From contig RFFQ01000023.1 of the NCBI GenBank assembly GCA_003697105.1, forward strand, positions 1 through 13,498: a DNA stretch of 13,498 bases, given 5' to 3'. Positions 1 through 7,177 of this stretch are shown piece by piece (positions within the stretch are counted from its first letter, which is position 1; each line of letters opens with the position of its first letter). Both the position numbers and the translations under genes were made by a program. The notes under the pieces are model-generated. The model ran no database searches, was not told the DNA's origin, and saw only the letters and a list, made by a program, of their open reading frames with translations. This DNA comes from Gemmatimonadota bacterium. GTDB lineage: Bacteria > 4572-55 > J002.

Positions 1-557
1 GGAAAACATGCCGTTTCTGTTAATAGCTCAAAAATCTGCTCCCGATCGACTCCTTCCTGAAGTATTTCCACTAACCGGGTTTTGCCCCGTACTACTTTAG
101 GCCAGGGTGTGTCTAACAGATGATTACTCAAACCGTACACCCCTGGTTCCAGTCGCTTGATTGTATTTTCCCGATTGGAAAAATAGCCCATTTCCTTACC
201 ATCAAAGACGATCAGGTTAAATCCATTATATTGACTAGCGACGGATTTTACATACTGGAGTGCCTCCCGAGCAGGACGGTTGTCTTGTAAAACGTTCAGG
301 GGTAATTCTCCCCGAGATCGTTCGCCCGCCTGTTCCGTATGAGGGTCGCGATAATTGGTCAATGCGGCAAATTGCCTAGTTTTGGTGACTGCCAACCATG
401 TACCCCCAGCTTGTAAATCGCGCCCAGCAAATATCCCCGGATAATCCTCCCAAAAGTGGGCAGGAGCGGTAGGTCGATCATAAAATTCATCTCGATTAGC
501 GGCGACAACCAGGTCAAATTGGGGATGATAGCGGTACGCAAACAGAATCAGACACAT
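1..557 (-). CDS. TANGO2/NRDE-family protein, 3' end cut by window edge
   Basis: The reading frame is open from an ATG at 557-555 to the left edge, giving 185 residues of a family that is usually about 250-270 long, so the C-terminus is missing. The N-terminus begins MCLILFAYRYHPQFDLVVAA and continues with the name-giving NRDEFYDRPT motif (residues 21-30). Later landmarks are GGTWLAV (about 53-59) and GLSNHLLDTPWPKV (about 141-154), all typical of PF05742. The family is linked in eukaryotes to TANGO2 and haem/lipid metabolism; the bacterial role is not settled. Cys2 would become N-terminal after Met removal and could act as an Ntn-type nucleophile, which is inference. It is the last visible gene of the operon: its ATG lies one base after the channel gene's stop, and its Shine-Dalgarno (AAGGA) sits inside the end of that gene. 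Translational coupling is likely. Confidence 0.9.
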   Translation of the reverse strand, partial: MCLILFAYRYHPQFDLVVAANRDEFYDRPTAPAHFWEDYPGIFAGRDLQAGGTWLAVTKTRQFAALTNYRDPHTEQAGERSRGELPLNVLQDNRPAREALQYVKSVASQYNGFNLIVFDGKEMGYFSNRENTIKRLEPGVYGLSNHLLDTPWPKVVRGKTRLVEILQEGVDREQIFELLTETACF

Positions 558-558
558 T

Positions 559-1581
559 TTATCCTTGAAAATCTGGAGGATGGCACAAAGCGAATTCCTC
601 GGGTGTAATGAGGTTGTGCTGAAGGAATTCCATGATGATGGTTTCCGTCATATCACTCATAAAAGGGAATTCATAGCGGATGTCGAATACATACGCTTTT
701 AGTCGCATCTTGATGATTGAGCGTCCCTGATGAATCTCATTTTTGAAGATCACACGGATCGGCTTGTTGAGGTAAATATAGCGGGAAACTGCCGCCGCCC
801 GGTATGCCAGCTTGCGGGCTCGTACCAAATCAATATGTGCCGGCAGATAAATCTCGGCAACCACCTGACAGTTGGATTCCCCCGCATTGGCATTGGAGAC
901 TGATTGATTCATAATTTCCCCATTGGGGATCGAAACCAACGAGTCATCCGGGGTGACAATGCGTACCGACCGTAGCCCAATTTGCTTGACCTCGCCGTAG
1001 TAATTGTTAATCTCAATTTTATCACCCACTTGGAATGGTCGATCAAACAGAATCATAATTCCACCAAAAATGTTTTTCAGAATATCTTGAGAGGCGAAGC
1101 CAACGGCTAAGCCTGTAGAAGCACCCACCGCCAGCAACGTTTCCACCGGTGGGGAAAACACCCTCGTAATAATCAGATAAATAACCAACATCCATGCCAG
1201 AATCCGAAATACAGGAATAATTCCTTTGATGGTCAACCGGAGATTTGTCCACCGCTCAGAAATAGCTTCCAATAGTTGGGTCAGGGCTTGGATCAGAAAA
1301 AACGCCAGAATAAAAATAGCCGTAGCCCAAAAAATTTTGCCGTAGGGGATGGAAATCACCGGTTTGGCATCTTTCATTTTTTTGGTGATGGGAGGGGCTT
1401 CCGCGGGGGGTTGTGATGCAGAGATCGCTGGCGTGGGGGCAGAATCTATGACGCTGGACACCGTATCGGCAAACTTAACGTTACGGGTTATGGCATCCAC
1501 TTGTAAGGTCTCCTGTGCCTCGGTGATGCTTACTCCGACGACCGTCAACAGAATAATAATCCAACCAAATGGGTATTTCAT
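559..1581 (-). CDS. MscS-family small-conductance mechanosensitive channel
   Basis: This 340-residue membrane protein should open a pore under membrane tension and release solutes during osmotic downshock. Residues 4-22 form a hydrophobic signal peptide or anchor, and about 30-80 is a Ser/Pro/Ala-rich linker. Membrane helices lie at about 83-107 and 123-143, followed by the Gly/Ala-rich pore helix at about 146-170 (VGASTGLAVGFASQDILKN). The beta domain contains FDRPFQVGDKIEI (179-191) and the conserved SIPNGEIMNQSVSN (217-230); an alpha/beta cytoplasmic end follows. Both landmark stretches are hallmarks of MscS. The start is supported by AGGA seven bases upstream, which overlaps the stop of the preceding ATPase gene; the gap is 8 bp, so the two are co-transcribed. 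The length is closer to YnaI-like paralogues than to E. coli MscS. I assign only the family, not a specific paralogue. Confidence 0.92.
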   Translation of the reverse strand: MKYPFGWIIILLTVVGVSITEAQETLQVDAITRNVKFADTVSSVIDSAPTPAISASQPPAEAPPITKKMKDAKPVISIPYGKIFWATAIFILAFFLIQALTQLLEAISERWTNLRLTIKGIIPVFRILAWMLVIYLIITRVFSPPVETLLAVGASTGLAVGFASQDILKNIFGGIMILFDRPFQVGDKIEINNYYGEVKQIGLRSVRIVTPDDSLVSIPNGEIMNQSVSNANAGESNCQVVAEIYLPAHIDLVRARKLAYRAAAVSRYIYLNKPIRVIFKNEIHQGRSIIKMRLKAYVFDIRYEFPFMSDMTETIIMEFLQHNLITPEEFALCHPPDFQG

Positions 1582-1589
1582 GGTGGGTC

Positions 1590-4500
1590 CTAATGTAGGA
1601 TGTTTTGTATTTTCAGTGCTCGTACAATCGGACGGTACAAAAATGGATGAATACGGTAATAGGTCTTATGCCGGATGACGATCCCAGATTGTTCCATCCG
1701 ATTTAGCATGAGGGCGCTATACTGGAGTTCAAACCGGAACACCCGCGCAGTTTCATCAATACTTAAATTTTCGTGTTGGAGCAAGGCAGCTAATATAAAC
1801 AGTTCGTCTACTGTGAGTTGGTATAAAAAAGAATGATCAAAATCAACAAGGGGCGATACCACTAATTTGTCTTCGGTATTTTTTTTAATAGATCGTTGCC
1901 AGAACAGCATAGCTACGGTGATGTTACTTGCTGCCACGTCGTTTAGTTGGTGAAAAAAGATGTCTTCAAGATAATGTTGCTGTTCTTCTTCAGAGCGCAA
2001 CCGCCTGAATTTACGGGTATTTGCTATTGTTGGGGGGACTTCATAAACCAACTGGTAGCCGCTGGCACGATTCCGGCGCAGAATAATTTCTTTAATTTCT
2101 GCGGTTGCCATGATTTCCATGTGGATGACACGACGAAAATAGGTGGAGATGTGAATCACTTTGTCCAAATATTGCCAACTGTAGAGCGTGCAGCAAAGTA
2201 ACCAGTGGATTCGGGATTGGGTCTTTGTGATGAACAGTAAAAAGGACTCTAACGCTTCAAATCCATCAATCGTGCGTAAGAACATATTTTGGATATTCTC
2301 AAAAATGCAAACCATACTCTCATCTCGCGCTAAAATGCGAGCTTCAAGTTCGTTCAGGTTTTGGGCATCAGGTTCTTTCAACGCCCGTTTCAAATGCTCC
2401 AGAAGTTTCGTTTCCGTATAGACCGTGTTATCCAATCGCACTTTGACGACTGTCGTTTCCTGAAAAATCTGTTTGGCGGCAAAATTGAGCAAACTGGTTT
2501 TTCCGCTCCCTTTTTCGCCCACCACGGCGGTCAACTTGGGTTGTCCCGCTTGCCATGCTTCAAAATCCGTTTGAAGACGCACCATTTCCGCTCTACGACC
2601 CACAAAAAAACGCTCATCGCGTAGTGGCTCGTTGCGGAATAACCGCTGGTATACATACGGTAGGTGTTTAATTCGTTGAGTGGTTTCGTTGAGAAATTGT
2701 GCGATTCGTTCGCCCACATTTTCCGGGGTTGGGGCAAGTCCGGTGATTTTTTTCAGGTGGACAATGCGGGTCTGCAACGTCGTCAACGCGTTTTGGCTAT
2801 ACCGGATGAACGTATTGATGGTATGAGGAATGCCCTGTGTTAGGGTAGTCCACACGTGCTGGTAATAACGATGGAACTGTTCTTCAGCCTGGATCCGGGC
2901 AATTCGTAGTTGAATTTCCAAAATACGTTCGTCATCGGCTAAAGCCAGAATCTGCCGCCCAAAACTCACGGAGCGTTTGCAGAAAAAATGATTGCTCTGC
3001 TGGACAATCTGCTGGCAGTGTTCGATGATGGTATCCAATTGCTTTATGGCGCGTTCTAATCCTTCTACGGCGATTTTTTGGGCGTCATCAAATGCTTCGA
3101 TATTGGTACGTTGTCGCCGCAACAGAGTCAGTGCCGCTTCCAGGTTGAATTCGACAATTTGGTCGGTCTCGGAGATGTCGCGTAGGATATGTTCCACATG
3201 CGTTTGCACCGTTTGCATAAACACCTGATGTTCCTGAGCCAGCTCACGGAATATTTTATCTTCCACCAATTGTTTGAGTGCCACATTTTCCACTTTGGAG
3301 CGGGGTGGAATGTGTTCTAAATCTCTTTCTTTGAAGATGGTGTGGTTTTCGGATACAATCTCCAGCGCATTTTTGGCGCGATATGCATATTCCTGAAGAA
3401 AGCGATCCACCTGCGCCTGAAGCAGACTGTCAATCATCAAAGGCAATTTTTCATCGCGTAACGTTTTTAGCAATGTTCGATTTTCGCTTAAAATATGACG
3501 ACGCAACGCGAGTTTATCTTCTGTATCGACATTCGTAAACGTGGCTAAGGATTGCGCCAGAAGTGCCTTCACCTCACGGAAAATAGGGGTAAGTTGAGTC
3601 TCCATTTTGGATTGCACGGTCTCGAACGTCTTTAAGCTCAATTGCGAAATTCGGAATTGTAACAAAAGCAGTTCTAAATCCTTTTGCCACTCCTCTATTT
3701 CGCCATTCCAGTGGGTTTGCCACGCGGTTTGATCCTGCTGGAACTGTTTGTTCAGCGTATTCCAGTGAGATTGGAGGCGTTTGGCATCAAACATTTTTTC
3801 CGGTAGGGCAAATGTTCCGGCGTATGGCCACTGACGTTTCACTTCCGTTACCCGGGCTTCCCAAGCGGTATACACCTGATCCAACGCATCCACGATGAAT
3901 GTATCCAGTTGGATGATACATTCTTCAATGGTTGTCAAATGATGTTCTAATATTTTCCATTTCTGATCACGTGCTTCTCGGCTTGGTGTTAAACCGGACG
4001 TTTCAATTTCGGATAAAAATAGGAATGCTGTTTTGGTTTCCTCGCTGATTTGATGAAACTGGTAGAGGTGTTGGGCGATGAGGTGCATCAAGCGTTGCCA
4101 TTCATGGTAAAGGCATTCTGCAAACGGATATTCAAGGGTGAAGCGGAGAAAATGGTGCAAATGAAAAGTACGTGTATCGGGAGGTATCTCCTTTTTCGGG
4201 TGGCGTCTGATCCATTGTAGTATTCGATGGTGTTCTTGCCGTAGCCGGTACCGGAATGCTCGGTAGGTTTTCCATAGCCGGACGGGCACAGCATCGGTGG
4301 GGTCACGGTTCCAAAACGTGGGTGGGATTTCTAACGTGATGGTTTCGGGAACGGTCTCTAACGTTGTGCGGAATGTTTCCTGCCACAAGCCCCACACCTG
4401 ATCCGGGGTACTCGTGGCCAGCTCGGAATGCAGATTCTTGACCCATTCCTGAAATTGTTTGACCATGTATTCTTGTTCGCGCCACAAGTTGGTCGATGGG

Positions 4501-4670
4501 GTGTCAGGGCGTTCGGTTTGGCGGCGCCGTTCGAGATTTTCATGGAGTAGCTCAATGTACCGGTTTACCTTATCTTTGTAAGGATTGCGCCACGCCGAAA
4601 GCAACTTTTTAGCCGTTGCTTCGGCAACCTCTTGAAACGGACGTACATACTGGGTCGGGGTTGTCGGCAT
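1590..4670 (-). CDS. Large coiled-coil P-loop (AAA/STAND-like) ATPase with C-terminal winged helix
   Basis: The product is 1026 residues from the ATG at 4670 (MPTTPTQYVRPFQ). The open frame extends to 4781, but that extension contains a TTGACG-18-TACAAT promoter, so the inner start is preferred. Numbered from this start, residues 1 to about 680 are almost entirely charged, helix-forming sequence rich in Gln, Glu and Leu, consistent with long coiled coils. An ATPase domain follows: FFVGRRAEM (about 688-696), Walker A GEKGSGKTS (718-726, Lys724) and a Walker-B-like strand VCIFENIQ (787-794). Residues about 950-1018 look like a winged-helix domain (LTVDELFILAALLQHENLS, then LNRMEQSGIVIRH). No signal peptide or membrane helix is seen, so it is cytosolic. 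The Walker B carries Glu-Asn where Asp-Asp/Glu is usual. It is the first gene of an operon with a MscS channel and an NRDE protein. Its function is unknown; control of the channel is a hypothesis. Confidence 0.85.
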   Translation of the reverse strand: MPTTPTQYVRPFQEVAEATAKKLLSAWRNPYKDKVNRYIELLHENLERRRQTERPDTPSTNLWREQEYMVKQFQEWVKNLHSELATSTPDQVWGLWQETFRTTLETVPETITLEIPPTFWNRDPTDAVPVRLWKTYRAFRYRLRQEHHRILQWIRRHPKKEIPPDTRTFHLHHFLRFTLEYPFAECLYHEWQRLMHLIAQHLYQFHQISEETKTAFLFLSEIETSGLTPSREARDQKWKILEHHLTTIEECIIQLDTFIVDALDQVYTAWEARVTEVKRQWPYAGTFALPEKMFDAKRLQSHWNTLNKQFQQDQTAWQTHWNGEIEEWQKDLELLLLQFRISQLSLKTFETVQSKMETQLTPIFREVKALLAQSLATFTNVDTEDKLALRRHILSENRTLLKTLRDEKLPLMIDSLLQAQVDRFLQEYAYRAKNALEIVSENHTIFKERDLEHIPPRSKVENVALKQLVEDKIFRELAQEHQVFMQTVQTHVEHILRDISETDQIVEFNLEAALTLLRRQRTNIEAFDDAQKIAVEGLERAIKQLDTIIEHCQQIVQQSNHFFCKRSVSFGRQILALADDERILEIQLRIARIQAEEQFHRYYQHVWTTLTQGIPHTINTFIRYSQNALTTLQTRIVHLKKITGLAPTPENVGERIAQFLNETTQRIKHLPYVYQRLFRNEPLRDERFFVGRRAEMVRLQTDFEAWQAGQPKLTAVVGEKGSGKTSLLNFAAKQIFQETTVVKVRLDNTVYTETKLLEHLKRALKEPDAQNLNELEARILARDESMVCIFENIQNMFLRTIDGFEALESFLLFITKTQSRIHWLLCCTLYSWQYLDKVIHISTYFRRVIHMEIMATAEIKEIILRRNRASGYQLVYEVPPTIANTRKFRRLRSEEEQQHYLEDIFFHQLNDVAASNITVAMLFWQRSIKKNTEDKLVVSPLVDFDHSFLYQLTVDELFILAALLQHENLSIDETARVFRFELQYSALMLNRMEQSGIVIRHKTYYRIHPFLYRPIVRALKIQNILH

Positions 4671-4709
4671 GGATAATCTCTTGCCAGAAGTTGGGGTTTG
4701 GTTTGTATA

Positions 4710-4739
4710 ATTGTACTTGATCTTTTCAGAAGTCGTCAA
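4710..4739 (-). promoter_or_regulatory. Sigma70-type promoter of the ATPase-mscS-NRDE operon
   Basis: On the minus strand, -35 TTGACG (4739-4734) and -10 TACAAT (4715-4710) are separated by 18 bases. The predicted transcript would start near 4703 and carry a leader of about 33 bases before the ATG at 4670. The elements lie inside the longest possible reading frame of the ATPase gene, which argues against that longer start. Confidence 0.7.
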
Positions 4740-4781
4740 GCAAAATAGGGGCGTTGGCACCGTTACACGAAATGTAAACAC

Positions 4782-4817
4782 AAAAAAGTGATGGCCTGCC
4801 GGATGACCATCACTTTT
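4782..4817 (-). terminator. Intrinsic terminator after ribE
   Basis: A perfect 11-bp inverted repeat (AAAAGTGATGG at 4784-4794 with CCATCACTTTT at 4807-4817) encloses a 12-base loop. Read on the minus strand it runs into six Ts (4787-4782). It lies 53 bases past the ribE stop and before the ATPase promoter, so it separates the two units. The opposite strand has only four Ts and may terminate weakly. Confidence 0.85.
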
Positions 4818-4869
4818 GAATTGCCTTGTACTGTGGAGGGCGTCCGAATCGTTTAATACCGGGTTAATT

Positions 4870-5508
4870 TCACGAGTATCCTAAAGTTTTTAGTTTTTCC
4901 AAGGTGAGGGTCTGAGATTTAGGGGTACCGAGTAAGCGCTCGATATATTTGCCCAAAATATCCACCTCAATATTCACCTGATCCCGTATGTGGAGTTGCC
5001 CGAGTGTGGTTTGATCGAGGGTATAGGGAATGAGCGAAACGGTAAATTGTTCTGGTGTAAGGTGGGCGATGGTCAAACTTACCCCATCGACCGTAATGGA
5101 GCCCTGTTCCACCACGTAACGCATCCATTTGGGGTCTATTCGGATTGAAAAAAGGGTACTGCTGGCACGTTCCCGCCGCTCAACTACGGTTCCCACACAA
5201 TCCACGTGTCCGGCAACGATGTGCCCGCCGAAGCGATCCCCCACCGCTAGGGCACGTTCCAAATTGACCCGGCTACCCGGCCGTAAATTGCCCAACGTTG
5301 TTTTTTGGAGGGTTTCTTCAACCGCTTGCACCGTGAATGTGGTTGCCTGACGTTCGATTACCGTTTGGCAAGCTCCATTGACGTTGATGCTGTTATCGAT
5401 CTGTAAATCTTCCAAAACAGCGCGGGCTGAGATGGTGATTCGCCGGGAACCCCCTTGCGGTTGCACGTGTTGCACCATGCCCACTTCTTCAACCAGTCCA
5501 GTAAACAT
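4870..5508 (-). CDS. ribE: Riboflavin synthase, alpha subunit
   Basis: This enzyme converts two 6,7-dimethyl-8-ribityllumazines into riboflavin and a pyrimidinedione, the last step of vitamin B2 synthesis, in the cytosol. The 212-residue protein shows the expected duplicated lumazine-binding barrels, about 1-97 and 98-190. It starts with the canonical MFTGLVEEVG. Domain 1 has INVNGACQTV (41-50) and DRFGGHIVAGHVD (91-103); domain 2 has GSITVDGVSLTIA (136-148) and NIEVDILGKY (about 179-188). A longer frame opens at 5565, but the extra 19 codons overlap the -10 box, and AGGAG lies eight bases before the chosen ATG. The other rib genes are not adjacent and no FMN riboswitch fits in the short leader, so it is a single-gene unit. 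Confidence 0.96.
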   Translation of the reverse strand: MFTGLVEEVGMVQHVQPQGGSRRITISARAVLEDLQIDNSINVNGACQTVIERQATTFTVQAVEETLQKTTLGNLRPGSRVNLERALAVGDRFGGHIVAGHVDCVGTVVERRERASSTLFSIRIDPKWMRYVVEQGSITVDGVSLTIAHLTPEQFTVSLIPYTLDQTTLGQLHIRDQVNIEVDILGKYIERLLGTPKSQTLTLEKLKTLGYS

Positions 5509-5553
5509 GATCAATACTCCTGCAAAAATGAGTAAAGAAGAATGTGTTCGTTC

Positions 5554-5583
5554 AGTATATGCCAAAAATCCGATTCAAGTCAA
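5554..5583 (-). promoter_or_regulatory. ribE: Sigma70-type promoter of ribE
   Basis: On the minus strand, -35 TTGACT (5583-5578) and -10 TATACT (5559-5554) are 18 bases apart, close to consensus. The transcript would start near 5547, leaving a leader of roughly 38 bases. It faces away from the PilZ operon promoter at 5647-5675, and the 63 bases between the two are the only space for an operator. Confidence 0.75.
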
Positions 5584-5646
5584 CAGTAAACCGCGGTGAT
5601 ATGGCGTCCTGAAAAGGAGAGACTGTCCAAAATACCTGAAAAATTC

Positions 5647-5675
5647 TTGACAAGGGTGACACGGTAATGTAAAAT
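5647..5675 (+). promoter_or_regulatory. Sigma70-type promoter of the PilZ-ruvB-kinase operon
   Basis: A consensus -35 TTGACA (5647-5652) and -10 TAAAAT (5670-5675) are spaced 17 bases apart. This is the best promoter seen in the window and suggests strong constitutive expression. The -10 overlaps the ATG of a longer PilZ reading frame at 5674, which rules that start out. Confidence 0.85.
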
Positions 5676-5724
5676 GCGACAACCTTCGCTAACTTTTGGC
5701 TTTTATGAAAGGGAGAATAGTTCC

Positions 5725-6099
5725 ATGAATGTTCCTACCGGGGTAGAGCGTCGTCGGTATAAGCGCGTTCCGCTTCAAAACGTTATTATTGAGCTATCCC
5801 CGCCGACGGATGGCAAGAAATACACCGGAATGATCCGGGACATTAGTTTGGGCGGAATGTTGATCGCCTTTGAAACGCAACCGCCTAAGCCGGACGAATT
5901 CGCCCATGTTACGTTCATCTTACCCAGTGCGGGGGTGTTTTCTTATATTAAAATGCAAGTGATGCGCGAAACACGGGATAAAGAAGGGTTGTATGCGCTA
6001 GGGCTTGAGTTTGTAAACTTAAATGCCGAAGATCGTGCTAAACTGGAACGCTTTTTTCAGAATCACGCCAACTATTATAACCAACAGGATGAATCCTGA
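5725..6099 (+). CDS. PilZ-domain protein, probable cyclic di-GMP receptor
   Basis: This is a 124-residue single-domain PilZ protein. It shows both halves of the c-di-GMP binding signature: RxxxR in ERRRYKR (Arg10 and Arg14) and DxSxxG as DISLGG (39-44). Strand residues follow through ALGLEFVNL (about 91-99), with a C-terminal helix. Binding of c-di-GMP is therefore expected; the output partner is unknown. The ATG at 5725 follows AAGGGAGA by nine bases. The frame also opens at 5674, but that ATG lies in the -10 box. It is the first gene of an operon; ruvB starts 11 bases after its stop. The kinase downstream makes a signalling link plausible but unproven. Confidence 0.92.
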   Translation: MNVPTGVERRRYKRVPLQNVIIELSPPTDGKKYTGMIRDISLGGMLIAFETQPPKPDEFAHVTFILPSAGVFSYIKMQVMRETRDKEGLYALGLEFVNLNAEDRAKLERFFQNHANYYNQQDES

Positions 6100-6110
6100 C
6101 GAGGTGTTTC

Positions 6111-7145
6111 GTGAACGATTCCGAACGGCTTACCACGCCGGATAAATTAACCGGTGATACAGACCTTGAGATTACCCTCCGCCCCCTTCGCTTAGATGAT
6201 TTCACGGGTCAGGAAAAGATCAAGGAAAATCTAAAAATTTATATTCAGGCGGCAAAAGGGCGCGGGGAAGCCCTTGACCATCTGCTTTTTTACGGACCGC
6301 CCGGGCTGGGTAAAACGACGTTAGCCGCCATTATTGCCAAAGAGATGGGAGTCAATATCAAATCGACTTCCGGTCCCGTCATCGAACGCCCGGGAGACCT
6401 CGCCGGAGTATTGACCAATCTCCGCAAAGGGGATGTCCTGTTTATTGATGAAATTCACCGCTTGAATCATGTGGTGGAGGAATATCTCTATTCCGCCATG
6501 GAAGATTTCACCCTTGATATTATGATTGATAAGGGTCCCAACGCGCGTTCGGTCAAACTCAACTTGGAACCCTTTACCTTAGTGGGTGCTACCACCCGCG
6601 TGGGATTACTTACCTCACCGTTGCGCGCTCGCTTCGGGGTGATTAATCGTCTGGATTATTATGATCCGCCCGATTTGCAACAGATTGTTATGCGCTCCGC
6701 GAAAGTGTTGGGGGTGGGTATTACCGCGGACGGGGCACTCGAAATCGCGCGGCGTTCTCGGGGGACACCCCGTATTGCCAATCGATTTTTGCGCCGCGCT
6801 CGGGATTATGCCCAAGTCATCGCCGATGGCGTCATTACCAAAGAGATTGCCCACCAGACATTGCAAATGCTCGAAGTGGATCAGGAAGGTCTGGATGAAA
6901 TGGATCGCCGCTTGATCTTAGCGATTATTGAAAAGTTTAGCGGGGGTCCGGTCGGGGTAAAAACCGTCGCGGTGGCCGTTGGTGAAGAACCGGACACCAT
7001 TGAAGAAGTCTATGAGCCGTATTTGATTCAAAAAGGGTTTTTAAAACGCACTCCGCGGGGACGTGAGGCGACACCTTATGCCTATGATTATTATGGGATT
7101 CCGCGGTCTGAAGAGACCAATCAACTGTCATTCTTGGCATCTTAA
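6111..7145 (+). CDS. ruvB: Holliday junction branch-migration helicase RuvB
   Basis: RuvB is the hexameric AAA+ motor that, with RuvA, drives branch migration of Holliday junctions during recombinational repair. At 344 residues it has the normal length. It begins at GTG 6111, with GAGG a few bases upstream. Motifs in order are [12 protein letters not shown] (23-34), Walker [10 protein letters not shown] (62-70), Walker B FIDEIHRL (111-118), sensor 1 around VGATTR (158-163) and the arginine-finger segment TSPLRARFG (168-176). The C-terminal winged-helix domain (about 262-330) includes [15 protein letters not shown] and ends with [11 protein letters not shown]. ruvA and ruvC are not in the window. 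Sitting between a PilZ gene and a histidine kinase gene is unusual company, with gaps of 11 and 32 bases. Confidence 0.98.
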   Translation: MNDSERLTTPDKLTGDTDLEITLRPLRLDDFTGQEKIKENLKIYIQAAKGRGEALDHLLFYGPPGLGKTTLAAIIAKEMGVNIKSTSGPVIERPGDLAGVLTNLRKGDVLFIDEIHRLNHVVEEYLYSAMEDFTLDIMIDKGPNARSVKLNLEPFTLVGATTRVGLLTSPLRARFGVINRLDYYDPPDLQQIVMRSAKVLGVGITADGALEIARRSRGTPRIANRFLRRARDYAQVIADGVITKEIAHQTLQMLEVDQEGLDEMDRRLILAIIEKFSGGPVGVKTVAVAVGEEPDTIEEVYEPYLIQKGFLKRTPRGREATPYAYDYYGIPRSEETNQLSFLAS

Positions 7146-7163
7146 GCGATAGCGAGTTGTCCT

Positions 7164-7170
7164 AAGGAGG
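7164..7170 (+). promoter_or_regulatory. Shine-Dalgarno deciding the TTG start of the kinase gene
   Basis: AAGGAGG lies exactly seven bases before TTG 7178, and no in-frame ATG is near. This supports the rare TTG initiation codon and retention of the arginine-rich N-terminal tail. Confidence 0.85.
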
Positions 7171-7177
7171 TAATCCG

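Noticed and set aside
359-541. A 60-residue minus-strand frame near the left edge
   Set aside because: It is out of frame with the clearly recognisable NRDE-family gene covering the same bases.
2188-3228. Several plus-strand frames inside the ATPase gene
   Set aside because: They are antisense shadows with no ribosome sites and no recognisable domains.
5509-5646. FMN riboswitch upstream of ribE
   Set aside because: The leader from the predicted start is only about 38 bases and none of the conserved RFN blocks is visible.
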